Of a DNA stretch of 57,691 bases, positions 9,133 to 18,537 are shown piece after piece (the stretch's first letter is position 1; each line of letters begins with the position of its first letter). This stretch comes from an uncultured SAR86 cluster bacterium (GTDB lineage: Bacteria > Pseudomonadota > Gammaproteobacteria > Magnimaribacterales > AG-339-G14): assembly GCA_902524805.1 (NCBI GenBank), contig CABZES010000008.1, positions 1 to 57,691 on the forward strand, in the 5' to 3' direction. The position numbers and the translations under genes were made by a program. The notes beneath the pieces are model-generated. The model ran no database searches. It was not told the origin of the DNA and was given only the letters and a program-made list of their open reading frames with translations.

Positions 9133-10239
9133 TCAAACCTCTTTCCTTAAAGATAAAATTATTCCAATAGTTAACAAATTCACTATCAAGGCCGTTCCTC
9201 CTTGACTTAAAAATGGTAATGGCATTCCAACAACAGGTAATATTCCAATTACCATCGAAATATTAATAGAAATATATGCTAAAAGAACTATTGATAAAGT
9301 TCCAGAAACTATTTTTGCAAATCTATTTGTGCTCCGAAATGCAACTAACAAGAGCCTGAATATTAAAATTCCATAAACGAATAAAAGCATACAAACACCC
9401 GCAAGACCAAACTCTTCTGCAATGACTGAAAATATGAAGTCAGAGTGACTTTCTGGAATAAAATTTAACTGACTTTGAGAGCCATTAAGAAAGCCCTTTC
9501 CAAATAAGCCTCCTGAACCTACTGCAATTTTGGATTGGACAATATTCCATCCTGCTCCGTAAATGTCAGCCTCCGGATTAAATAGCGTTAAAACTCTTTG
9601 TTTTTGATACTCATAAAGATTAAGCCAAATTATGGGTAATGATAAAATTCCCAGAAATGCTCCTGAATATATATACACCCATGGGAATCCTGAAATAATT
9701 ACTGGTAGCATTCCTGCTAATAAAACAATTAGAGAGGTTCCTAAATCTGGCTGAATGGCAACAAGATAAAAACATAAAAAAGTTAACAAAATTACTAACC
9801 ACATGTCTTTCATTTCGGTTTTTAAATTTCTTGTTAGAAAAGATGCAGCGGATATAGGAAGTATAAATCTAATAAGCTCAGAAGGTTGAAAAGTAAACAA
9901 CCCCAAATCAATCCATCTTTTTGTTTCTGAATTTTCAGAAGGAAAAAATAAGACAATCACCAAAAGAAATAAAGCTGGCCAAAAACTATGTAAGTAAAAT
10001 ACCTCCATTTGTCTAAAATTTGAAAAAGCTAAAAAAAACATTCCTACCAACCCAACAAATAAGTAAATTCCTTGTCTAACAGTCATTTCTAGAGAATTGC
10101 TTGCGCTATAAATCATTGCTAACCCAAAAAAACACAGAACAATAACACTTAATACTATCCAAAAATCAAATGATAAGATTTGATTTTGGTTTCTATTAAT
10201 TTTTAGATTTACAGAAAAACTTAAAGGATTATTTTTCAT
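9133..10239 (-). CDS. rodA: Rod-shape peptidoglycan glycosyltransferase RodA
   Basis: SEDS-family integral membrane glycosyltransferase that polymerises lipid II for cell elongation, working with PBP2. The 368 residues form about ten hydrophobic segments. Recognisable SEDS features are the segment with IQPDLGTSLIVLLAGM, GAGWNIVQSKIAVGSGGLFGKGF, FIPESHSDFIFSVIAEEFG, and the final PVVGMPLPFLSQGGTALI. The first four bases overlap the mrdA stop, indicating coupled translation of the enzyme pair. It predicts a rod-shaped cell, or one that elongates. Confidence 0.96.
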   Translation of the reverse strand: MKNNPLSFSVNLKINRNQNQILSFDFWIVLSVIVLCFFGLAMIYSASNSLEMTVRQGIYLFVGLVGMFFLAFSNFRQMEVFYLHSFWPALFLLVIVLFFPSENSETKRWIDLGLFTFQPSELIRFILPISAASFLTRNLKTEMKDMWLVILLTFLCFYLVAIQPDLGTSLIVLLAGMLPVIISGFPWVYIYSGAFLGILSLPIIWLNLYEYQKQRVLTLFNPEADIYGAGWNIVQSKIAVGSGGLFGKGFLNGSQSQLNFIPESHSDFIFSVIAEEFGLAGVCMLLFVYGILIFRLLLVAFRSTNRFAKIVSGTLSIVLLAYISINISMVIGILPVVGMPLPFLSQGGTALIVNLLTIGIILSLRKEV

Positions 10240-12038
10240 TTTTTTGAATATAAATTGATTGCTTTTCTTACTAAAGGAGCGGCTACAGCGCTTCCAGACT
10301 CACCATTTTCTATAATGGCCACTACGACTAATTTTGGTTCTTCTACGGGTCCATACCCAACAAACAAAGCATGATCTCTTAATGATTTATCTACTCTCAG
10401 CAGCTCATATTCAGTTTCTATAATACTTTTTACTTGGGCCGTACCTGTTTTTCCTGCAATTCTAATATTTCTATCATAAATATTATTTGCCGTTCCATTT
10501 GAGGCTTCCACCACTCCAAGAAGAGATTTTTCTATTCTTTTCCAATTCAAATCATCAATCAGAGAGATATTCTTTTTTATTACTGTTTCAGTATTTTCTT
10601 CTCCAATCTTTTCAATAATTCTAGGCTGAACTAACTCGCCTTTATTTGCTAATGCGGAATAAGCTACAGCTATCTGTAATGGTGTGGCAGTTATATAGCC
10701 TTGTCCAATTCCCATATTAATTGTATCTCCTTTAAACCATGATTCTCCTATATAACCTAGTTTCCATTTTCTTGAGGGTAAGATTCCCGTTCCCTCCCTT
10801 ATGGTAAGTCCGCTCTGTTCTCCAAAACCAAATTTTTCTAAGAATGGCGATAAGTTATTTATTGTCAAATCATATGCAAGAGAATAAAAATAAACATCCG
10901 ATGATTCTATTATTGCTTTGTTCATATCTACCTTTCCATGGCCGCCTTCTTTCCATCCTCTATATGGCCTTTGATCTCCTTCCACTAAATATTCTCCAGA
11001 ATCTAATATTTCTTTTTCCCAAGAGATAGTTTTTGCTTCTAAAGCTGCCATGCCAACGAAAGGCTTCAAAGTTGAAGCTGGAGGGTATTGCCCTGACAGG
11101 GCTCTATTAAAAAGAGGACTGTCTTGATCAGAAAATAAATTTCTTACTTCATCGTAATCATTAATAGTATTCAATAGATTAGGATCGTATGTTGGTGAAC
11201 TTATCAAAGCTCTTATCAGGCCAGTCTTTGGCTCAATTGCTACCAGAGCACCTTTCCTGCCCTTGAAGTCATAAAAAAGTTTTTTTTGCAATTCTAAATC
11301 AATTGAGAGCCTTAAATTTTTCCCTTTTTTTGGCGGCTCTATTGATATGTTTCTTACTAATTTTCCAAATGAATCTCTTTCCTGAATTCTAAAACCTATA
11401 TCTCCTCTGAGGATGGAATCTAGATCTTTTTCAATTCCTGTCTTGCCAACTTTTAGTCCAGAATATTTTGTTAATTCTGGATTATTAAAAATTTCCTGCT
11501 TGGAAATATTCCCTACATATCCTAAAACTGGCGCCATTATTTCTTTATGAATTACATTTCTAGAAAAAGAGGAAATAATTTCGGCACCTTTTATCTTTTC
11601 CAAGTTGACGCTAATTTTTGCGATTTGTTTTTCGCTTAAATTTTTTATTAAAAAATAAGGCTCATTTGGATTTTTTCCTGTAGCTCTTATAAAAAAGTCA
11701 CTTTCAATTTTACTGTAATTCAATTCAAGCAAGTCAGAAATTTGTTTTAAGAAAAAGCTTGGGTTCTCAATAATATTTGGGTTAATTTGCAAATCTTGTT
11801 GGATATTATTTTCTACTAAAAGAACATCGTTTGAATCATAAATAAAGCCTCTTTGAGGAAAAATTTTCGATTGATAGAGTCTATTTGACTCTGATTGAGT
11901 CTTAAAATCGTCTGCTTGAAAATAAGATAAGTTTAAAATTTGTAAGAAAGCAAAAAAGAGCAGAAAAATAAATGGGCTCAAGAAAACTATTATTCTAAAG
12001 ACTTCGTTGGAGTCTTTTTTGTTCTCAAATGATGACAT
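10236..12038 (-). CDS. mrdA: Penicillin-binding protein 2, elongasome transpeptidase
   Basis: Class B PBP that crosslinks peptidoglycan during elongation. One N-terminal membrane helix (about residues 15-38) is followed by the pedestal domain with FPQRGFIYDSN, then the transpeptidase domain. Active-site motifs are SxxK S322-T-L-K325 (in YPPASTLKP), S379-S-D381 and K530-T-G532. Length 600 compares with 633 in E. coli. Its start overlaps the rsfS stop by one base. rlmH, normally between rsfS and mrdA, is missing. Confidence 0.96.
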   Translation of the reverse strand: MSSFENKKDSNEVFRIIVFLSPFIFLLFFAFLQILNLSYFQADDFKTQSESNRLYQSKIFPQRGFIYDSNDVLLVENNIQQDLQINPNIIENPSFFLKQISDLLELNYSKIESDFFIRATGKNPNEPYFLIKNLSEKQIAKISVNLEKIKGAEIISSFSRNVIHKEIMAPVLGYVGNISKQEIFNNPELTKYSGLKVGKTGIEKDLDSILRGDIGFRIQERDSFGKLVRNISIEPPKKGKNLRLSIDLELQKKLFYDFKGRKGALVAIEPKTGLIRALISSPTYDPNLLNTINDYDEVRNLFSDQDSPLFNRALSGQYPPASTLKPFVGMAALEAKTISWEKEILDSGEYLVEGDQRPYRGWKEGGHGKVDMNKAIIESSDVYFYSLAYDLTINNLSPFLEKFGFGEQSGLTIREGTGILPSRKWKLGYIGESWFKGDTINMGIGQGYITATPLQIAVAYSALANKGELVQPRIIEKIGEENTETVIKKNISLIDDLNWKRIEKSLLGVVEASNGTANNIYDRNIRIAGKTGTAQVKSIIETEYELLRVDKSLRDHALFVGYGPVEEPKLVVVAIIENGESGSAVAAPLVRKAINLYSKK

Positions 12039-12361
12039 TACAAATTAGGATCCCATAAACTTTCTAAATCATATAGTTCTCTTGCAGAGGACGACATTAT
12101 ATTAAGAACTACTTCTCCCAAGTCTATTAAGACCCAATCTTTAGAACCTCTCCCCTCAAATCCATAAATTTTAATTTTATTTTTTTTTAAAACTTCAGTA
12201 ATTTTTTTTGAAATAGCGGAAATATGCGGAGTTGAGGTTCCTGTTGTAATGATTAATTGTTCTGTAAAAGCATCTATTTTTGATAAATCTAAAATTTTTG
12301 TGTCTAGTGCTTTAATCTCTTCAAGATTTTCTTTTATTAAATTTTTTAATTTTTTATCCAT
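12038..12361 (-). CDS. rsfS: Ribosomal silencing factor RsfS
   Basis: Binds ribosomal protein uL14 and blocks subunit joining when nutrients are scarce. The 107-residue protein has the family core with TGTSTPHISAISKKI in the middle and the C-terminal signature DWVLIDLGEVVLNIM followed by ARELYDLESLW. The gene starts one base after the nadD stop, the usual nadD-rsfS pairing. Confidence 0.95.
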   Translation of the reverse strand: MDKKLKNLIKENLEEIKALDTKILDLSKIDAFTEQLIITTGTSTPHISAISKKITEVLKKNKIKIYGFEGRGSKDWVLIDLGEVVLNIMSSSARELYDLESLWDPNL

Positions 12362-12994
12362 TTAGTTTTTGTAAAGCGAATTTAATTTTATATAGTCTAG
12401 TACCTCATTATCGAGAGCAATTTCCTTAAATTCGGATTTATAAACGTTTTCTCTAATATCGCTTGAAGAGATATCTAGCATTAGATTTTCAGCAAAAAAA
12501 ATATTTCCGTGTCCAGTTAAAAAATCTGATAAAGATGAAGTTATATTTTTTTTAAAATCGTTTATATATTCTGAAGGAAAAAAATAATTTGGCCTCTTTA
12601 TTACAATTAAAGAACAAAGATTTAATAATTCTTCCCAATTCTTCCAACTTTTAAAATTAGCAAATGCGTCTTGACCTAAAATAAAACTGAAATGTTGATT
12701 AGTTTTATATTCTTTATGAAATTCTCTTAGAGTCTCAAATGTATAAGAAACTTCTTCCTTTAAAACCTCTCTATTGTCTATGTGCACTCCTTTGTTTTTT
12801 TTAAATGCTATATCTAGCATCTCTATTCGTTTATCGCCGTCAACAAAATGAATATTTTTTAATACTGGTTTTCCCGATGGGATGATAAAAATTTTTTCAA
12901 AGTCTATAATTTTTTGAATATCTGAAATTAAACTTGTGTGGCCAACATGAACAGGATCAAATGATCCGCCGAAAATTCCAATAGTCTTAGCCAT
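12362..12994 (-). CDS. nadD: Nicotinate-mononucleotide adenylyltransferase
   Basis: Transfers AMP from ATP to nicotinate mononucleotide to give deamido-NAD. N-terminal GIFGGSFDPVHVGHTSLI contains the HxGH nucleotidyltransferase motif. FILGQDAFANFKSW and the C-terminal ISSSDIRENV (SSTxIR type) complete the family signature. Length 210 is normal. It lies 8 bases after proA and directly before rsfS on the minus strand. Confidence 0.95.
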   Translation of the reverse strand: MAKTIGIFGGSFDPVHVGHTSLISDIQKIIDFEKIFIIPSGKPVLKNIHFVDGDKRIEMLDIAFKKNKGVHIDNREVLKEEVSYTFETLREFHKEYKTNQHFSFILGQDAFANFKSWKNWEELLNLCSLIVIKRPNYFFPSEYINDFKKNITSSLSDFLTGHGNIFFAENLMLDISSSDIRENVYKSEFKEIALDNEVLDYIKLNSLYKN

Positions 12995-13002
12995 CTATAT
13001 AT

Positions 13003-14265
13003 TTATTCTCTTAGTTGCCCTGATCCTTCAACAATAAATTTTTGACTGGTCAAGCCCTCCAAGCCCACAGGACCTCTTGCGTGTAATTTATCCGTTGAAA
13101 TTCCTACTTCAGCGCCTAAGCCATATTCAAAACCGTCTGCGTAACAAGTTGGAAGATTATGCATAACGGAGCTTGAGTCTATGTTGGAAAGAAAATTATT
13201 TTTTGCTTTTATGTCTTCAGTAACGATGCAATCTGTATGTCCTGATCCATAAGTATTTATATGCCTAATTGCTTCATCAATTCCATCTACTATTTTAATT
13301 GAAAGAATTGGCTCTAAATATTCTGTTTTCCAGTCATCTTCTTTGGCGTCTTTAACTTTGATAATTTTGCTTGTCTCTAAGCAGCCCCTTAATTCGACAC
13401 CATGTTTTTGAAAACTTTTTTCCATCTTGGGCAAAAATTCGCCTGCAACTTCCTTTGATACTAGTAAAGTTTCCATGGCTCCACAAATGCCATACCTATA
13501 AACCTTTGCATTTAAAGAAATATCTAGGGCTTTTTTTAAATCAGCATTGTCATCAATAAACACATGGCACAAACCTTCATAATGTTTGAGAACTGGCACT
13601 TTAGAATCATCAGCTATCACTTTGATCAAACTTTTGCCTCCTCTAGGGATAATCAGATCAACCTTATCTTCTGACTTAATTAGTTGGTTAACTAATGCTC
13701 TATCTTGATTTTTTAACAACTGTATAGCTTTCTCTGGTAAGTCTGCCGAAATTAAGCCATCAATCATACATTTTTCAATTTCTTTATTAGTTTTGCTTGC
13801 TTCGGATCCTCCTCTCAAGATACATGCATTCCCAGATTTCAAACACAGCGCAGAAGCATCGGCTGTAACATTAGGTCTAGATTCATAGATAATCCCAATA
13901 ACACCCAGAGGTACCCTCATTTTACTTACTAAAAATCCAGAAGGAGACTTAGATTTTTTTGTTGTTTCTCCTACAGGATCATTTAAATCAATAACTTTTT
14001 TTAATCCAGAAATCATAGAGTCAATTCTTTTGTCATCAAGTTTGAGCCTGTCAATAAAGCTATCTTGCAGATTTAAAGTACTGGCATGCTCCATGTCCTC
14101 ATTATTAGCAAGTTTTAAAATTCTTCTATTAGAATCAATGCTTTCAGCAGCTTGCTCTAAAGCCTTATCTTTTTGCTTTTTAGAAGAACTTCTTAACTGT
14201 TCTTTAGTAGATTGTGCATCTTCTAAAATTTGATCTAATTCCAAAGTATTATTTTTATTATTCAT
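13003..14265 (-). CDS. proA: Gamma-glutamyl phosphate reductase
   Basis: NADPH-dependent reduction of glutamyl-5-phosphate to glutamate-5-semialdehyde in proline synthesis. The frame is open to 14304, but the upstream part is hydrophobic and unlike the family. The ATG at 14265 gives a normal 420-residue protein beginning MNNKNN. Signatures include GVIGIIYESRPNVTADASALCLKSGNACILRGG and the catalytic Cys in the YRYGICGAMETLL region. HARGPVGLEGLTSQKF lies near the C-terminus. It is first in the minus-strand run leading into the nadD-mrdA cluster, as in Pseudomonas-type genomes. proB is not in the window. Confidence 0.95.
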   Translation of the reverse strand: MNNKNNTLELDQILEDAQSTKEQLRSSSKKQKDKALEQAAESIDSNRRILKLANNEDMEHASTLNLQDSFIDRLKLDDKRIDSMISGLKKVIDLNDPVGETTKKSKSPSGFLVSKMRVPLGVIGIIYESRPNVTADASALCLKSGNACILRGGSEASKTNKEIEKCMIDGLISADLPEKAIQLLKNQDRALVNQLIKSEDKVDLIIPRGGKSLIKVIADDSKVPVLKHYEGLCHVFIDDNADLKKALDISLNAKVYRYGICGAMETLLVSKEVAGEFLPKMEKSFQKHGVELRGCLETSKIIKVKDAKEDDWKTEYLEPILSIKIVDGIDEAIRHINTYGSGHTDCIVTEDIKAKNNFLSNIDSSSVMHNLPTCYADGFEYGLGAEVGISTDKLHARGPVGLEGLTSQKFIVEGSGQLRE

Positions 14266-14310
14266 GTAAGGTATTATTGCAACTATTATAAGCCTTAGAA
14301 ACAAAATTTG
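14266..14310. promoter_or_regulatory. Divergent proA / dedA promoter region
   Basis: The 45-base gap between divergent genes contains an exact TATAAT read on the minus strand at 14290-14285, 19 bases before the proA ATG. No convincing -35 element lies 17 bases upstream. The plus-strand signal for dedA is not clear. Confidence 0.4.
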
Positions 14311-14901
14311 ATGTTTGAGTTCAGTTCTATTTTAGAATTTTTAGAAGAAAATCCTAATTGGATAAATATAATTATGTTTCTTTTGGTATTTGTAGAATCC
14401 TTAATAATTTTAGGCCTATTTACTCCTGCAACCCTTATTATCCCTGGAATAGGAGCTTTAGCAGCCTCAATTAATATTAGTCCATTTGAAATAGTCTTTT
14501 GGGCTTCTTTAGGAATGATTATTGGAGATACAGTGAGTTTTTTAATTGGAAAACTAATAGGAAATAAAGTGGAAGATTGGATCCCAGACAAGTATCATCT
14601 TTATCTGACTCAAGCAAGAAAATTCATAAAAAGAAGAGGAATAATAAGTGTTGCCTTGGGTAGATTTGCTGGTCCCTTAAGATGTACTGTGCCATTCATA
14701 GCTGGCTCATTGGGCATGAAATCTAAATATTTTTTTCCAGCCGAAATTCTTGCTTCTCCAGCTTGGGCTAGTCTTTACGTTTTAACTGGATACTTCTTAG
14801 GTGTTATTTTCGTTGAATATTTTACTTATGCGTTAATAGCAATAATTCTTATTGCTTCAATATACACAGTTTATAAAGACCCTTTAAAGTCTAGGAAATA
14901 G
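14311..14901 (+). CDS. DedA/VTT-domain membrane protein
   Basis: DedA-family integral membrane protein; members are implicated in recycling undecaprenyl phosphate or other lipid carriers across the membrane. The 196 residues (ATG at 14311; an in-frame TTG at 14308 is less likely) carry a first hydrophobic segment ending GLFTPATLIIPGIGALAA. They also carry the central family motif GRFAGPLRCTVPFIAGSLGM and a final Trp/Tyr-rich helix. About four or five membrane segments are seen. The exact substrate cannot be given. It converges on the acyl-CoA synthetase gene with one base between stops. Confidence 0.88.
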   Translation: MFEFSSILEFLEENPNWINIIMFLLVFVESLIILGLFTPATLIIPGIGALAASINISPFEIVFWASLGMIIGDTVSFLIGKLIGNKVEDWIPDKYHLYLTQARKFIKRRGIISVALGRFAGPLRCTVPFIAGSLGMKSKYFFPAEILASPAWASLYVLTGYFLGVIFVEYFTYALIAIILIASIYTVYKDPLKSRK

Positions 14902-14902
14902 T

Positions 14903-16462
14903 CTAGCCAGAAACACCACGATCTTGCCCTTCCCAGTATGGTTCCCTTAATTCTCTTCTTAAAACTTTTCCTGAAGGATTTCTGGGAAGCATCTCAATAA
15001 ATTCAATAGATTTGGGACATTTGTAAGAAGCTATCTTTGATTTTGTAAAAGAAATTATATCTTCCGAACTTAAATTGCTGTCTTGAGATAGGACAACAAA
15101 CCCTTTTGTTGACTCTCCCCATTTTTTATCTGGAACCCCAATCACTGCTGCATCTAGTATTTCAGCATGACTCATCAAAGCATTTTCTACTTCGGCAGGA
15201 TAAATATTTTCTCCTCCTGAGACTATCATGTCTTTTACTCTATCGTGAATGTATAAAAAACCTTCTTCGTCAAAAAAACCTGCGTCTCCTGAATAAAACC
15301 ATTCATCTTGAATGGACTTTTCAGTTGCTTCAGAATTATTCCAATACCCTTTCATGTTTAAATCAGACTTAGTTAAAATTTCACCAACATTGCCTTGGCT
15401 AACCTCCATCCCATCTTCGTCTATAATTTTTATTTCTACCCCTGGAAGAGCCTTTCCGCAAGACCTTAATTTGTTTCTTTGCGGGTCATGATCCTCAGGG
15501 ACAAGACAAGTAATAGCGCCGGATGTCTCAGTTAAACCATAAACTTGGTAGAAACCGCATTTCATAATTTCAATAGCTTTTGTAACAGTATCTTCAGCAA
15601 TTGGAGAAGCCCCATATAGAACCATTTTTAGAGAGGAAAAATCCGTTTTTTCTATGTTTGGATGTTGAATTAAAAATAAAATTACTGCAGGCACCCACAA
15701 AACCATTTCTATCTTTTCAGATTCAACTAACTCTAAAATTAATCCTGGATCAACCTCTGGAATGATAACGTTGTTACATCCTTGAAGTAATCCCCAAATT
15801 CCAAAATTTGTTCCTGCAACATGGTAAACCGGCATGCAAATCATGGATTTCGAGCCTGAAGGAAAAGGGATTGTTTCGATAGTTAAATCTGTTGCCGCAT
15901 AAAAATTTTTATTCGTTAGTTGAACTCCTTTAGGGTGACCTGTTGTTCCAGAAGTATAAAGCTGAATAACATCGTCATCTTCATTAGAAGATAGGTTTGG
16001 ATCAATATCTTTAGAGGATTTTTTCCAGTCTTCATAAACTAACCAATCTTTATGGTCGCCGTCAATGCAAATTATTTTTTTTAATAATAATTTTTCTTCT
16101 ATTTGATCTATGACACTAAAGAAATCAGAACTAACGAAAAGAACTTCGCTTTTTGAGTCTTCTAGAACATAGGCAACCTCTTCAGCTGCTAACCTCCAAT
16201 TAACTCCAACTACAACCGATTTAGTTTTAAGCGAGCCAAAAAATATTTCAAAAAAGTAATCAGTATTTTTTGCTAAGTAAGCCACTCTAGAATCAGGTTC
16301 AATTCCTAAGTCAAGAAGTCCTTGAGCGACTAAATTTGAATTAGAATCAAATTCTGCATAAGTTTGTTCTCTATCTAAAAACTTTATAGCAGTATCTGAA
16401 GCTGATTCTTTGCATCTCCACCTTAAGCTCTCAGCTAGTGAATCTTGTAATTGAATATCCAT
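14903..16462 (-). CDS. AMP-binding acyl-CoA synthetase
   Basis: Adenylate-forming enzyme that activates a carboxylic acid, probably a fatty acid, to its CoA thioester. The 519-residue sequence has the P-loop LYTSGTTGHPKGVQL (about 168-182) and the YGLTETSG motif. GDAGFFDEEGFLYIHDRVKD with SGGENIYPAEVENAL and the C-terminal catalytic Lys in PRNPSGKVLRREL follow. Chain-length preference cannot be read from the sequence. The gene is 12 bases downstream of dut and may be co-transcribed with coaBC-dut. FadD-type enzymes are about 560 residues, so this is the shorter FadD3/Acs-like class. Confidence 0.9.
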   Translation of the reverse strand: MDIQLQDSLAESLRWRCKESASDTAIKFLDREQTYAEFDSNSNLVAQGLLDLGIEPDSRVAYLAKNTDYFFEIFFGSLKTKSVVVGVNWRLAAEEVAYVLEDSKSEVLFVSSDFFSVIDQIEEKLLLKKIICIDGDHKDWLVYEDWKKSSKDIDPNLSSNEDDDVIQLYTSGTTGHPKGVQLTNKNFYAATDLTIETIPFPSGSKSMICMPVYHVAGTNFGIWGLLQGCNNVIIPEVDPGLILELVESEKIEMVLWVPAVILFLIQHPNIEKTDFSSLKMVLYGASPIAEDTVTKAIEIMKCGFYQVYGLTETSGAITCLVPEDHDPQRNKLRSCGKALPGVEIKIIDEDGMEVSQGNVGEILTKSDLNMKGYWNNSEATEKSIQDEWFYSGDAGFFDEEGFLYIHDRVKDMIVSGGENIYPAEVENALMSHAEILDAAVIGVPDKKWGESTKGFVVLSQDSNLSSEDIISFTKSKIASYKCPKSIEFIEMLPRNPSGKVLRRELREPYWEGQDRGVSG

Positions 16463-16474
16463 AATTCTCCTTTT

Positions 16475-17026
16475 TTAATCTTTTCCTGACGATCCAAATC
16501 CTTTTGCACCTCTTTCGGTTTCATCAAAACGATCTACCATTTTAAATACTGGAGAAGCTACCTCAAAAAACATCATTTGGGCAATTCTATCTCCCCTGTT
16601 TATTGTAAAAGAATTTTTTGATCTATTCCAAAGAGAAATCATAATTTCTCCTTGATAATCCGAGTCAATCAAACCAATTAAGTTTCCTAAAACAATACCG
16701 TTCTTATGGCCTAATCCTGATCTTGGCAAAATGAATGCCGCATAACCTGGATTACCTATAAAAATTGAAAAGCCAGTTGAAAATAAATATGTTTCATTAG
16801 GCTCAAGAACTTTAGAATCCTCTATATTAGTTCTCAAATCCAAAGCAGCAGACCCATCTGTATTGAATTTGGGTAGAGGAATATCGTCTCCTAAATTATT
16901 ATCAATAATTTTAATTTGGACATTAATGCTATTTGCTTTTTTTGGTGATGAGTCTGATTTAACAAAATTAGATATAAGATTTGGCAAAATAAACCCAATA
17001 ATTCTTTTCAAGATCCATCTAATCAT
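16475..17026 (-). CDS. dut: dUTP diphosphatase with N-terminal hydrophobic extension
   Basis: Hydrolyses dUTP to dUMP and pyrophosphate, keeping uracil out of DNA and feeding dTMP synthesis; trimeric. The five dUTPase motifs are present: [40 protein letters not shown] and the C-terminal [10 protein letters not shown]. The family normally starts near the residue-36 region here (INVQIK). This protein carries about 35 extra N-terminal residues, including a short amphipathic or hydrophobic helix ([18 protein letters not shown]). No internal ATG offers a shorter start, and the ATG at 17026 abuts the coaBC stop exactly, so the extension may be real. Confidence 0.93.
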   Translation of the reverse strand: MIRWILKRIIGFILPNLISNFVKSDSSPKKANSINVQIKIIDNNLGDDIPLPKFNTDGSAALDLRTNIEDSKVLEPNETYLFSTGFSIFIGNPGYAAFILPRSGLGHKNGIVLGNLIGLIDSDYQGEIMISLWNRSKNSFTINRGDRIAQMMFFEVASPVFKMVDRFDETERGAKGFGSSGKD

Positions 17027-18223
17027 TTAAAGATTTTCTGCTATGAATTCAATTATATTTCTTGATAGTTTCTTTTTAGATACTTTGCTAATTTTTTTTT
17101 CTATTTTTTTGGTAATTAAATAAACTTCATTTTCATCAGAATCAAAGCCAATCGAATCATCAGAAACATCATTTGCAATAATCAAATCTAAATTTTTCTC
17201 TTTTAGTTTTTTCTTTGCATTTTCTATGATGTTTTGAGTTTCTGCAGCAAAACCAATTACTTTTAGATCTCCTTTATTTTCTGAAACAGATTTTAAAATA
17301 TCTTGGTTTTTAGTTAATTCTAAATTTAAATTATTACCTTTTTTTTGCTTCTTAATTTTCTGATTTTCATATTCTTCAGGTTTAAAATCAGAAACTGCTG
17401 CTGTCGATATAAATAGATCGAAATTATTTATAGCCTTATCTACTTCTTTCAACATTTCATCTGCAGATTCAACATTTATTCTATCTACTTCGTTAGGTGT
17501 TTCTAGGCTTACAGGTCCACTTATTATACTCACAAGGCCTCCTGCATCTCTTGCAGCTTCAGCAATTGAAAATCCCATCTTTCCAGAGCTTCTGTTTGAA
17601 ATATATCTAACTGGATCAATTTTTTCTCGTGTTGGTCCAGCTGTAATTAATATTTTTTTTCCTGCTAAAAGACCTTGTGAAAAACTTGAAGCAATTTGAT
17701 TAATGATTTGTTGCGGCTCAGACATTCTGCCGAACCCTTCATCGCCACAGGCTTGTTCTCCTGAATCAGGTCCTATAGAAATAAAATTATTATTTATTAG
17801 TTTTTTAAAATTTTCTTGCGTCCTAGAATCAGACCACATGGCTTGATTCATAGCCGGAGCAAAATATATCTTACATACTGCAGCTAAACAAACTGCAGTC
17901 ATTAAATCATCTCCTTTTCCAGAAGCTAATCTTGCTATTGAATTAGCAGAACATGGAGCAATAAGAATAATGTCACTCCATTTGGCCAGTTCAATATGTC
18001 CCATAGCAGCCTCGGCTTTTGTGTCTAATAGATCAGTGTGAACTTGATTTCCAGACAAAGCTTGCATAGTGAGAGGAGTGATAAATTCTTGTGCGGCTTC
18101 TGTCATCAGAACTCTTATGTTTGCACCCGATGTTTTAAATAGTCTAATAATTTCTGCAGCTTTATAAGCAGCTATGCCTCCAGTGACGCATAAAAGTATA
18201 TGTTTGTTAGCTAGTTGTTTCAT
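17027..18223 (-). CDS. coaBC: Bifunctional phosphopantothenoylcysteine decarboxylase/synthetase
   Basis: Joins cysteine to 4'-phosphopantothenate (CoaB, C-terminal) and decarboxylates the product (CoaC, N-terminal, FMN) in coenzyme A synthesis. The flavoprotein half shows CVTGGIAAYKAAEI, an APAMNQAMW segment and the active-site loop with EQACGDEGFGRMSEP near 155-170. The CoaB half begins near residue 190 with ILITAGPTREKIDPVRYISN, SSGKMGFSIAEAA and a central KKQKKGN stretch. Length 398 is normal. coaBC-dut is a conserved pair. A minus-strand TATAAT lies 11 bases upstream of the ATG. Confidence 0.96.
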   Translation of the reverse strand: MKQLANKHILLCVTGGIAAYKAAEIIRLFKTSGANIRVLMTEAAQEFITPLTMQALSGNQVHTDLLDTKAEAAMGHIELAKWSDIILIAPCSANSIARLASGKGDDLMTAVCLAAVCKIYFAPAMNQAMWSDSRTQENFKKLINNNFISIGPDSGEQACGDEGFGRMSEPQQIINQIASSFSQGLLAGKKILITAGPTREKIDPVRYISNRSSGKMGFSIAEAARDAGGLVSIISGPVSLETPNEVDRINVESADEMLKEVDKAINNFDLFISTAAVSDFKPEEYENQKIKKQKKGNNLNLELTKNQDILKSVSENKGDLKVIGFAAETQNIIENAKKKLKEKNLDLIIANDVSDDSIGFDSDENEVYLITKKIEKKISKVSKKKLSRNIIEFIAENL

Positions 18224-18300
18224 TTACTTAAGAATTATACTCCAGATAGGTTTCAAAGAAGTTTAGATTCTGGTATAAAACAACTCCTTTTGAGGTTTTT
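18224..18300. promoter_or_regulatory. Divergent coaBC / rpmB promoter region
   Basis: This 77-base divergent spacer has a minus-strand TATAAT (18239-18234) close to the coaBC ATG. On the plus strand it has TATAAA (18274-18279) preceded at 17 bases by TTTCAA, a plausible promoter for rpmB with a leader of about 15 bases. These are visual matches only. Confidence 0.45.
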
Positions 18301-18537
18301 ATGAGTAAGCAGTGTCAAGTAACTGGTAAGGTACCAATGTCTGGAAACAATGTTTCCAAGGCAGTTAATAAAACTCGTAGGAGATTTATGCCAAATTTAC
18401 ATAAACATAAGTTTTGGGTTGAATCTGAAAATCGTTTTATCACCTTAAATATTTCCACCAAGGGGCTCAGAATCATTGATAAAAAAGGAATAGACCAAGT
18501 TCTAGAAGACATCAGATCAAGGGGAGAAAAAATATGA
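18301..18537 (+). CDS. rpmB: 50S ribosomal protein bL28
   Basis: Large-subunit ribosomal protein. The 78-residue sequence begins [18 protein letters not shown], the typical L28 start, followed by [12 protein letters not shown] and ending with a [11 protein letters not shown] segment. A short AGGTTT sequence, not a strong Shine-Dalgarno, precedes the ATG. The stop overlaps the rpmG ATG (ATGA), so the two are translationally coupled, as in E. coli where rpmB-rpmG follow coaBC. Confidence 0.97.
   Translation: MSKQCQVTGKVPMSGNNVSKAVNKTRRRFMPNLHKHKFWVESENRFITLNISTKGLRIIDKKGIDQVLEDIRSRGEKI

Noticed and set aside
14295-14591. 98-residue minus-strand frame
   Set aside because: It is antisense to dedA and also overlaps the proA upstream region; no recognisable domain.
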